Source: DASWHR01 sp036398095 (GTDB lineage Bacteria > Actinomycetota > AC-67). Taken from it: a stretch of DNA of 13,240 nucleotides. The notes beneath the pieces were generated by a model that was not told the origin of the DNA, did no database searches, and saw only the letters and a program-made list of their open reading frames with translations. The position numbers and the translations under genes are program-made. The stretch covers positions 1 through 13,240 of the forward strand of contig DASWHR010000142.1 in NCBI GenBank assembly GCA_036398095.1. Direction: 5' to 3'. This document shows, piece after piece, positions 1 through 5,126 of this stretch (within the stretch, counting starts at the first letter, position 1; each line of letters opens with the position of its first letter).

Positions 1-770
1 ACGATCCCGAAGAAGCCGTAGATCTGACTCGCTCCCTGCAGCCGGCTGCCCAGAAACCAGCCACCGACCGATTGCAGGATCACCCAGCCGATCGCAGCGA
101 CGGCAGCACCGGGCAACACATCCCGCCACGACACCGCGGCCACGGTCAGCATCCGAAACGCCAGCGCGAACAACACAAAGTTCAACGCGAGCGCCACGAC
201 ACCACTGCCGACCTGAACCGGCCACGGCACATGAGCGGCCCGCGGAAGAATCGCGCCGCCGACAAGCACGACCCCCAGGATCACAATCGCAAGGAGCGCG
301 CGCAGAACGGCGGTGAGGGTGGTCGGTCGCCGCTCGCGCGGCACGTTCCATACATCGTTCATCGCATTCTGGAACGCGCGCACCGCGCCCAAGCCCGCCC
401 ACAACACGCCGGCAAACCCGGCGGCCACCACTACACCGCTCCCCGACAGCGACCCGATGTTCTCTCGAATCTGATCACCGATGATCGGAAAGTTCGCCAG
501 CGTGGACGAAAGGATTCGCGCCTGCAGCGCAACGTTATCGCGCAGGACGAAACCGAGGACGGTCACAAAGACCAGCAGCAGCGGGAATAACGATAGGAAG
601 CCGTAGTAGGCGATCACGGCGGCGAGTTGACCGGCGCGATCATCACCGAACTTCTTGACCACCGCAATGGGAAAGGCGATGAACGCATGACGACGCTGAA
701 CCGCGTCGGCGCGGCGCACCCCAGCAGAGATGATGCTCACATGAACATCAATACCCGGGGGCGGCGGCAT
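1..770 (-). CDS. YihY/BrkB-family inner-membrane protein (C-terminus beyond window)
   Basis: I translated the reverse strand by hand; the frame stays open from 770 to the window edge (about 256 residues, with no stop). The N-terminal part reads VKKFGDDRAGQLAAVIAYYG followed by a hydrophobic segment (FLSLFPLLLVFVTVLGFVL), the hallmark start of YihY/BrkB proteins (once misnamed RNase BN). Further on come the loop AMNDVWNVPRERRP, three more long hydrophobic stretches and a conserved-looking IYGFFGIV at the edge. The family is a multi-pass membrane protein of about 280-400 residues with no firmly established transport substrate. The start is uncertain. ATG at 770 gives the longest form, but a -35/-10 pair at 777-748 points to GTG at 740 as a near-leaderless start. 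Neither has a clear Shine-Dalgarno. The gene diverges from the lipoprotein at 902. A broken second copy of its first membrane segment lies at 2197-2298. Confidence 0.88.
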   Translation of the reverse strand, partial: MPPPPGIDVHVSIISAGVRRADAVQRRHAFIAFPIAVVKKFGDDRAGQLAAVIAYYGFLSLFPLLLVFVTVLGFVLRDNVALQARILSSTLANFPIIGDQIRENIGSLSGSGVVVAAGFAGVLWAGLGAVRAFQNAMNDVWNVPRERRPTTLTAVLRALLAIVILGVVLVGGAILPRAAHVPWPVQVGSGVVALALNFVLFALAFRMLTVAAVSWRDVLPGAAVAAIGWVILQSVGGWFLGSRLQGASQIYGFFGI

Positions 771-777
771 CAACCAA
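748..777 (-). promoter_or_regulatory. Possible promoter of the YihY-family gene
   Basis: On the minus strand TTGGTT (777-772) and TATTGA (753-748) are separated by 18 bp. The -10-like hexamer ends 7 nt before GTG 740, the spacing of a leaderless start. If it is real, ATG 770 lies inside the promoter and is not used. Both hexamers are only partial consensus matches. Confidence 0.35.
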
Positions 778-790
778 GCCACCGGGCAGA

Positions 791-810
791 TCCGATCAGC
801 GAGGATCGGA
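791..810. repeat. 7-bp perfect inverted repeat between divergent genes
   Basis: TCCGATC (791-797) and GATCGGA (804-810) are perfect reverse complements around a 6-nt loop (AGCGAG). The repeat sits between the starts of the divergent YihY gene and the lipoprotein. There is no T-run on either side, so it does not look like an intrinsic terminator. An operator or a chance palindrome are both possible. Confidence 0.4.
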
Positions 811-887
811 CTTAGGCTCGGGTGGTGGGCCGAACAGAGCGCCTTTCGAACCGCGAAGGCAATGTGGGCCGCCGGGCCCGGGGGCCG

Positions 888-893
888 TATCAT
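888..893 (+). promoter_or_regulatory. Possible -10 element of the lipoprotein gene
   Basis: TATCAT lies 8 nt upstream of ATG 902 but only 2 nt upstream of ATG 896. If this is the -10 box, transcription starts at or just before 902, so 902 and not 896 is the start codon. No convincing -35 is seen 17-18 bp upstream. Confidence 0.35.
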
Positions 894-901
894 CGATGGG
901 C

Positions 902-2098
902 ATGCTCGCCTCCCGAAAAATCGCGGCCTGTCTGCTGCTGGTTGCAGTCGCGTGTACGGGCGAGCCCGATACTGCGCAGCCCTCCGCGTCCCCTAGCGTG
1001 ACGATGTTGCCATCTCCGAGCGCCCCCGGGCAGGCAGTTCCCGACGAGCGGCTCGTCGTGCCGGATGCGCTGTCGTTCGTCTCGCAGTCGGTCGGTTTCG
1101 GGCTCAACGTCGCCTGCCAGGAAGCGGCGACGAAGCGGCACTGCTCATTTGCGGCGACGCGCACCGCGGACGCCGGCGTCAAGTGGACACGCGTCGGCGA
1201 CGCCAGAGACGTCGCCTTGGACGCCGGGGACGCCGAGCCGCGCGTCACGTTTGCGGACGAGCAGCATGGTTGGATCTATGGGCCGGGTTTGATCGAAACG
1301 GCAGACGGCGGCGTCACGTGGATGCCGCGTCCGATTGCGCCGCGCGTCCCAACCGTGGCCGCCCGGGGAAACGCCGTCTGGGCGACGGCCGTCGAGTGCT
1401 CGGACGACGGATGCGATGTACACGTGTTTCGGCAGACGGTCGGCGATGCGACGTGGCATAGGCGCTTGACGCCGGTGCACTCGATTGGACGATCAGAGGC
1501 GATTCTGACGCTCGTCGATCCCAATCACGCGTTCGTGTTGGTCGTCTCGGAGGATCCGGGCCGTACCGTGCTGCTCGAGGTCGAGTCATACGGCGACCCA
1601 CGACGCGCGGAGACGTTTGTGGGACCTGGGCGTGCACATCGCCTGCCCTGCGACGACCCTGCGCGAGTCGCCGCCGACACACGCCGCGTCTGGCTTGCGT
1701 GCACCGATCCGGTCGGCTCGTCCGAGCAGCCGACGAGGCTCTTTACGAGCGGTGATTCAGGAGCGAACTGGCGGCTCGTCGCCGACACCGGAAACGCGTC
1801 CGGTCGCAAGCGCATCGGCAATATCCCCGCCGGCGGGATGCTCGGTGATCTGGTCGCGCTCGACGCGGAAACGCTCCTGATGTCCCGGAACGCCATCCAC
1901 CATCCCGCCCCCAACACCGAGGCCCTGATCTCCCGATCCGCCACCGCCGGTGAGACCTGGTACACGACCATGCCCAACCAAGACGATGCCTTGACCCTGA
2001 TCTTCATCGACGGGCAGTTGGGTTGGGCACTCGGCCCGAACTCGTTGTTTCGCACGATCGACGGCGGCCGCACCTGGATCCGAACCGCGCACCGATAA
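902..2098 (+). CDS. Secreted lipoprotein with Asp-box/BNR (Ycf48-like) repeats
   Basis: The product is 398 residues from ATG 902 (400 from ATG 896). The N-terminus is a lipoprotein signal: basic SRK, a hydrophobic run and then VAVAC, with the lipidated cysteine at residue 18. A Ser/Pro/Thr-rich linker follows to about residue 45. The rest carries repeated Asp-box-like motifs, each ending a blade of a predicted beta-propeller: DAGVKW near 90, ADGGVTW near 134, DSGANW near 285, TAGETW near 347 and DGGRTW near 387. These repeats occur in sialidases, Ycf48-like assembly factors and many uncharacterised exported propellers. No sialidase FRIP motif is evident, so I assign only an exported propeller lipoprotein, probably anchored on the outer face of the membrane. 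It ends at TAA 2096-2098, just before the tRNA fragment on the other strand. Confidence 0.82.
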   Translation: MLASRKIAACLLLVAVACTGEPDTAQPSASPSVTMLPSPSAPGQAVPDERLVVPDALSFVSQSVGFGLNVACQEAATKRHCSFAATRTADAGVKWTRVGDARDVALDAGDAEPRVTFADEQHGWIYGPGLIETADGGVTWMPRPIAPRVPTVAARGNAVWATAVECSDDGCDVHVFRQTVGDATWHRRLTPVHSIGRSEAILTLVDPNHAFVLVVSEDPGRTVLLEVESYGDPRRAETFVGPGRAHRLPCDDPARVAADTRRVWLACTDPVGSSEQPTRLFTSGDSGANWRLVADTGNASGRKRIGNIPAGGMLGDLVALDAETLLMSRNAIHHPAPNTEALISRSATAGETWYTTMPNQDDALTLIFIDGQLGWALGPNSLFRTIDGGRTWIRTAHR

Positions 2099-2110
2099 TG
2101 AGTCACGGTT

Positions 2111-2151
2111 CCCAAAGAAGGGCAGACGCTCTACCGCTCAGCTACGCGCCC
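2111..2151 (-). pseudogene. tRNA 5'-half fragment
   Basis: Read on the minus strand from 2151, the sequence starts GGGCGCGTAGCTGAGCGGTA and continues GAGCGTCTGCCC. This matches the acceptor 5' strand, position 8-9 TA and D-arm of a typical bacterial tRNA (GGGCGCGTAGCTCAGCGGTAGAGC). It then loses tRNA structure: no anticodon stem pairs properly, and no CGCGCCC acceptor 3' strand follows in the expected 45 nt. The D-stem has one G-G mismatch. I read it as a decayed fragment of the kind left when an element integrates into or excises from a tRNA gene. The parent isoacceptor cannot be told. Confidence 0.55.
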
Positions 2152-2196
2152 TCAAGGAATCGCTCGCGATCTTTCACGGATGGCTCGGCGGCACGG

Positions 2197-2298
2197 GATT
2201 CGGTCAGGGACGAACCCGAGCACGGCCAGGAAGACCAGCAGCGGAAACAGCGACAGGAAACCCGTAGTGGGCAAGGACGGCGGCCGCTGGCCGGCGGA
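2197..2298 (-). pseudogene. Remnant of a second YihY/BrkB gene (first membrane segment)
   Basis: One minus-strand frame reads GFLSLFPLLVFLAVLGFV, nearly the same as GFLSLFPLLLVFVTVLGFV in the intact gene at 1-770. Just upstream, a shifted frame reads AAVLAHYG, matching AAVIAYYG. The two parts are joined only if a 1-base deletion near GGCCAGC and a compensating 1-base insertion near ACGGG are assumed. Only about 33 codons survive. The similarity ends on one side at the stop of the DUF1416-like gene and on the other side just before the tRNA fragment. No functional product is expected. The DNA differs at many third positions from the intact copy, so this is an old or separately acquired paralogue rather than a fresh duplication. 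Confidence 0.65.
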
Positions 2299-2312
2299 AT
2301 GCGGAGTCGGGG

Positions 2313-2684
2313 TTACGAGCCGTTGCGGACGGCGACGCCGGGCAACTCGGTGACGCGTGCCGTCCGCGCCGGGGCCGGCCGCATGCGCGCGGCTCGCTCG
2401 CCGTCGCCTCTGGTGCGACGGAACGTTCGTCGCTCGCCCGAGTCGAGGCACACGTAGACGGGGAACCGCTCGCCGTCGAAGGCCATCACGTCGCGAACGG
2501 CGATCTTCTGATCGCCGGCGATCGCTTCGATGCCCCAGAGGCCGCTGGGAACGACGAAGCGGAACTCGCCTCCGTGGTTTGCGGTCTGCTCGGCGACGAC
2601 GCCGCCGCCGGGCGCGAGGAGCCGGACGGAGGCGTAGGGCACCGTGTCGATGCCCTCGAAAACAACGCCGTCGATGGAAGCCAC
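2313..2684 (-). CDS. DUF1416-like small protein with carboxypeptidase-regulatory-type fold
   Basis: The product is 123 residues starting at GTG 2684, preceded by a purine-rich Shine-Dalgarno (AAGGGAAG, ending 3 nt before the start). Residues 5-75 read as a transthyretin/CarboxypepD_reg-like beta-sandwich: GVVFEGIDTVPYASVRLL, then GEFRFVVPSGLWGIEAIAG. The pattern of YVRLL, then GEFRF, then a PG.W turn is typical of actinobacterial DUF1416 proteins. The family is of unknown function and is often found near sulfurtransferase genes; none is seen here. The C-terminal 40 residues are Arg-rich and look disordered (RRTFRRTRGDGERAARMRPA). No signal peptide or membrane segment is seen, so it is probably cytoplasmic. 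A good -35/-10 pair lies upstream. Its stop abuts the YihY remnant. The family call is by eye and moderately secure. Confidence 0.7.
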   Translation of the reverse strand: MASIDGVVFEGIDTVPYASVRLLAPGGGVVAEQTANHGGEFRFVVPSGLWGIEAIAGDQKIAVRDVMAFDGERFPVYVCLDSGERRTFRRTRGDGERAARMRPAPARTARVTELPGVAVRNGS

Positions 2685-2735
2685 GATCTTCCCTTTCCCC
2701 GGATGGTTCCGTTCTATCGCTCGGTTCGAAAACCC

Positions 2736-2764
2736 ATCATCGCCCGATATGTAACCTTTGTCAA
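2736..2764 (-). promoter_or_regulatory. Promoter of the DUF1416-like gene
   Basis: On the minus strand a perfect TTGACA (2764-2759) is followed after exactly 17 bp by GATGAT (2741-2736). This is the only full -35 consensus noticed in the window. It would give a leader of about 45 nt carrying the Shine-Dalgarno, in contrast to the apparently leaderless neighbours. Confidence 0.55.
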
Positions 2765-2832
2765 GGTAGGGTCGAACCGGCAGGGAAATCGGGAGAGCCG
2801 GGAGAACGAGGAGAGCCGGAGAAGGCGGCCGG

Positions 2833-3069
2833 CTACTCCCACCATTCCGACGGGAGCTTGGCCTCGATCGAGCGGATGTTGCGCCTCGCGCAGTCGTCGC
2901 ACATGAAGGTGATCCCGCCGGGCTCGGCCGAGAACGACCAGCCCGGAGGGAGCCCGCCCGGGACGCACGTCGCCGTCGCGCCGCACATCCGGCACGACTT
3001 CGTTTCGCGCGCCTTCTTCTTTGCGGGCGGCCGCGTCTTCTTCGCCGGCGGCTTCTTCGCGGGACTCAT
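2833..3069 (-). CDS. Small Cys4 putative zinc-binding protein with Lys/Pro/Ala-rich tail
   Basis: The product is 78 residues from ATG 3069; an in-frame ATG at 3093 would add 8 residues. I prefer 3069 because TAGGCT ends 7 nt before it, fitting a leaderless transcript. Residues 3-21 are a basic low-complexity tail (PAKKPPAKKTRPPAKKKAR), like the PAKK tails of histone-like nucleoid proteins. The body has two CxxC pairs, C26/C29 and C57/C60, which together could bind one zinc. An additional C35 lies between them. The end is ARRNIRSIEAKLPSEWWE, a hydrophilic helix ending in a Trp-Trp motif. Small proteins with this kind of ending occur in actinobacteria without an assigned function. A nucleic-acid-associated role is only suggested by the basic tail plus zinc motif. 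It diverges from the secreted protein at 3167. Confidence 0.72.
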   Translation of the reverse strand: MSPAKKPPAKKTRPPAKKKARETKSCRMCGATATCVPGGLPPGWSFSAEPGGITFMCDDCARRNIRSIEAKLPSEWWE

Positions 3070-3076
3070 TGCGCCT

Positions 3077-3082
3077 AGCCTA
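3077..3082 (-). promoter_or_regulatory. -10 element of the small Cys4 gene
   Basis: TAGGCT on the minus strand ends 7 nt before ATG 3069, placing the transcription start on or next to the start codon. No clear -35 is visible. It decides between the starts at 3069 and 3093. Confidence 0.45.
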
Positions 3083-3154
3083 GGGGAGTGCATCCCGGCG
3101 GCCGAGGAGGCGAGTCATTTGCGGCGATTCTCAAGCGATTCGCGCTCGGCGACC

Positions 3155-3160
3155 GATACT
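3155..3160 (+). promoter_or_regulatory. Possible -10 element of the secreted-protein gene
   Basis: GATACT ends 6 nt before ATG 3167, again fitting a leaderless start. The -35 region has no good match. The match is weak on its own but repeats the pattern seen at other starts in this window. Confidence 0.35.
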
Positions 3161-3166
3161 GAGCAC

Positions 3167-4708
3167 ATGGGGACGGGCGCTCGACGGCTCGCGGCTGCCG
3201 CACTGATGCTGGCGGCGTCGCTTCCCGCCGCGCCCACCGCGGCGCTCCCCCACCCGTCCGCGCCGAACTGCGAGATCTTCCCCGCGAACAACGCCTGGCA
3301 CGCCGACGTGTCCTCGCTTCCGGTGCACGCCCGATCAAACGACTGGCTGACCGCGATGGGCGGAACCGGGCGCGCGCTGCATCCCGACTTCGGGCCGAGC
3401 GATCTCGAGCAGCCCTACGGCATCCCCTACAACATCGTGGACGGCTCGCACGCGAAGGTGGCCGTCGACTTCTCCTACCCCGACGAGTCCGATCCGGGCC
3501 CGTATCCGCTCGGCGACGACACGACGATCGAGATGGGCAGCGACGCGCACGCGCTCATGCTCGACCGCGATTCGTGCGTGCTCTACGAGACCTACGACAC
3601 GTGGCAGGACGCCGGCGGCTGGCACGGCGGATCGGGCGCGGTCTGGGATCTGCGATCCAACGATCTGCGGCCGGCCGGATGGACGAGCGCGGACGCGGCC
3701 GGTCTTCCGATCTTCGCGGGACTGATCCGCCGCGACGAAATCGCGGCCGGCGTCATCGACCACGCGATCCGCGTAACCGCATCGCAAACCGACCGAACGT
3801 ATCTCTGGCCGGCGCGGCACCAGGCCGGCGCGCGCAACGATCCGGCGCTGCCGCCGATGGGCGCGTGGTTCCGCCTCAAAGATGGCTTCGACATCTCCGG
3901 CTACGCCGCCGAGACGCGCATCATCTTGACCGCGTTCAAAAAGCACGGCCTGATCCTGGCCGACAACGGATCGAACTGGTTCTTCGGCGGCGCCGCGGAA
4001 CACGGCTGGTCCGACACGGTTCTGAACGAGTTGAAGTCGATCCTTGCCGGCAGCTTCGAGGCCGTGGACACGTCATCGCTGATGATCGATCCGAACTCGG
4101 CGCGGATCGCGACCGGTCCGGCCGGAACGCTGACGGCGTCGACGACGCCGGCGAGCGGCGTGTGGGGGACGACGTTCACCGCGTCGGGTGTGCTCAGTTG
4201 CGACGGCGCGCCGGTCGCCGGTGCGGCCGTATCGGTCACGCGAACGCATCCGAGCGGCTCGCCGGTCTCGCTCGGATCCGTCCAGACGAGCGCGCAAGGC
4301 GCGTGGTCGCGCGCCGATGTCCCGGCCGCGAACGCGACCTATCGCGCGACGTGGGGCGGCGGCGGCGAGTGCACGAGCGGCGCGGCATCGGGCGCGCCGT
4401 CGGTGATCGTCCGGCCGGGCGTGATCGTCAACGCATGGCCGGTCCGTCTGCCGCGCGGCGCCGCGACCACGTTCACCGGCCGCATCCTTCCCGCGCATCC
4501 CGGCAAACGCGTGCTGCTCCAAGTCTTGAACGGTGGGACGGGCGTCTGGCACAACGTCGCGTGGGCGACGCTGGATGGCTCCTCGAGCTATCGCGTCGGC
4601 TACCGCAGGACCGGCCCCGGCTGGCTGCTGTTCCGGGTCGGCTATCCCACCCAGGATGCCGACCACGGCTGGAACGTCGGCCGCAACATCCGCATCGACT
4701 GGACATAG
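3167..4708 (+). CDS. Secreted protein of an uncharacterised family with two C-terminal Ig-like domains
   Basis: The product is 513 residues. The start at ATG 3167 is set by a classic Sec signal peptide (GARRLAAAALMLAASLPAAP, cleavage near residue 25-30). The frame is open for 810 bp upstream, but that stretch lies over minus-strand genes and is not coding. Residues 33-300 form a domain I recognise as recurring but unnamed in bacterial secreted proteins. It has CEIFPANNAWHADVSSLPVH, GIPYNIV, SDPGPYPLGDDTTIEMG, DRDSCVLYETYD, GWHGGSGAVWDLRSNDLRP, YLWPARH, PPMGAWFRLK and ILADNGSNWFFGG. The dense conserved-looking His, Asp, Trp and Gly residues suggest an enzyme or ligand-binding site, but I know of no assigned activity. 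Residues of about 305-410 and 415-513 look like two beta-sandwich Ig-like modules that could bind polymer or cell wall. The gene stands alone, and the ArsR/SulP operon follows on the same strand with its own promoter. Confidence 0.85.
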   Translation: MGTGARRLAAAALMLAASLPAAPTAALPHPSAPNCEIFPANNAWHADVSSLPVHARSNDWLTAMGGTGRALHPDFGPSDLEQPYGIPYNIVDGSHAKVAVDFSYPDESDPGPYPLGDDTTIEMGSDAHALMLDRDSCVLYETYDTWQDAGGWHGGSGAVWDLRSNDLRPAGWTSADAAGLPIFAGLIRRDEIAAGVIDHAIRVTASQTDRTYLWPARHQAGARNDPALPPMGAWFRLKDGFDISGYAAETRIILTAFKKHGLILADNGSNWFFGGAAEHGWSDTVLNELKSILAGSFEAVDTSSLMIDPNSARIATGPAGTLTASTTPASGVWGTTFTASGVLSCDGAPVAGAAVSVTRTHPSGSPVSLGSVQTSAQGAWSRADVPAANATYRATWGGGGECTSGAASGAPSVIVRPGVIVNAWPVRLPRGAATTFTGRILPAHPGKRVLLQVLNGGTGVWHNVAWATLDGSSSYRVGYRRTGPGWLLFRVGYPTQDADHGWNVGRNIRIDWT

Positions 4709-4740
4709 CTCCCGGATGGGACCGCCGCGACCCTCCCCCC

Positions 4741-4769
4741 TTGCAAACTAGTTGACGATTCTGTAAACT
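4741..4769 (+). promoter_or_regulatory. Promoter of the arsR-sulP operon with embedded palindrome
   Basis: TTGCAA (4741-4746) and TAAACT (4764-4769) are 17 bp apart, and the -10 ends 6 nt before ATG 4776, so the transcript is probably leaderless. The perfect 8-bp palindrome AACTAGTT (4746-4753) lies in the spacer. The hexamer AAACTA occurs twice, at 4745-4750 and 4765-4770, 20 bp apart. The ArsR protein encoded just downstream is the obvious candidate to bind here and block RNA polymerase. Confidence 0.6.
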
Positions 4770-4775
4770 AATCAT

Positions 4776-5126
4776 ATGCCGAATCAGTCAGTCGGGTCGC
4801 TGCCCCTCTATCTGGTGAAAGCCGAGTTCTTCAAGGCACTCGGCCATCCCGCTCGAATCCGAATCCTGGAAGTCCTCAGCGGCGGCGAGCGATCCGTGGG
4901 CGAGATCCAGCCCGAAGTCGGGCTCGAGGCCTCGCACCTGTCGCAACAGCTCGCCGTGCTTCGCCGCGCCGGGTTCCTGCAGTCGCGGCGGGACGGCGCC
5001 CACGTGTATTACTCGCTGCGCGATCGCCGCATCGCCCGGCTCCTGGCCGTTGCCCGCTCCCTCCTGCTGTCGTCGCTGGCCGAAACCCGCGACCTGTTAA
5101 CCGACTTGGAGGAATCGACGGCTTGA
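4776..5126 (+). CDS. ArsR-family winged-helix repressor without cysteines
   Basis: The product is 116 residues and its length is normal for ArsR/SmtB repressors. The motif KALGHPARIRILEVLSGGERSV opens the winged helix (residues 19-40), the recognition helix lies around EASHLSQQLAVLRRAGFL (about residues 51-68), and the wing is SRRDGAHVYYSLRD. The protein contains no cysteine at all, so thiol-based metal or redox/persulfide sensing of the ArsR or BigR/SqrR kind is not possible. It must sense something else, or a metal through O/N ligands. The promoter upstream contains a palindrome in its spacer, suggesting autoregulation. Its stop codon overlaps the start of the SulP gene (TTGA), so the two are co-transcribed and probably translationally coupled. 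The repressor very likely controls the transporter. Confidence 0.9.
   Translation: MPNQSVGSLPLYLVKAEFFKALGHPARIRILEVLSGGERSVGEIQPEVGLEASHLSQQLAVLRRAGFLQSRRDGAHVYYSLRDRRIARLLAVARSLLLSSLAETRDLLTDLEESTA
5108..5113 (+). promoter_or_regulatory. Shine-Dalgarno for the SulP gene
   Basis: GGAGGA ends 9 nt before the TTG at 5123, inside the 3' end of the arsR gene. It supports the unusual TTG start, whose last two bases belong to the TGA stop of arsR. Confidence 0.65.

Noticed and set aside
72..590. 172-codon plus-strand frame
   Set aside because: It is antisense to the YihY gene, whose membrane segments and motifs read clearly on the other strand.
902..2098. Sialidase
   Set aside because: Asp-boxes alone are not specific, and the catalytic FRIP motif and Arg triad are not evident.
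2040..2151. A complete tRNA gene extending from the fragment into the lipoprotein 3' end (a GGTTCGGATCC T-loop-like string is present)
   Set aside because: The string encodes the conserved DGGRTWIRT Asp-box on the other strand, and no matching acceptor 3' strand or anticodon stem exists.
2357..3166. N-terminal 270 codons of the frame leading into the secreted protein
   Set aside because: The composition is Arg-rich nonsense over minus-strand genes, and a clean signal peptide begins at 3167.
3574..4755. 393-codon plus-strand frame over the secreted protein
   Set aside because: It is a +1 shadow of the secreted-protein gene, Arg-rich with no motifs.
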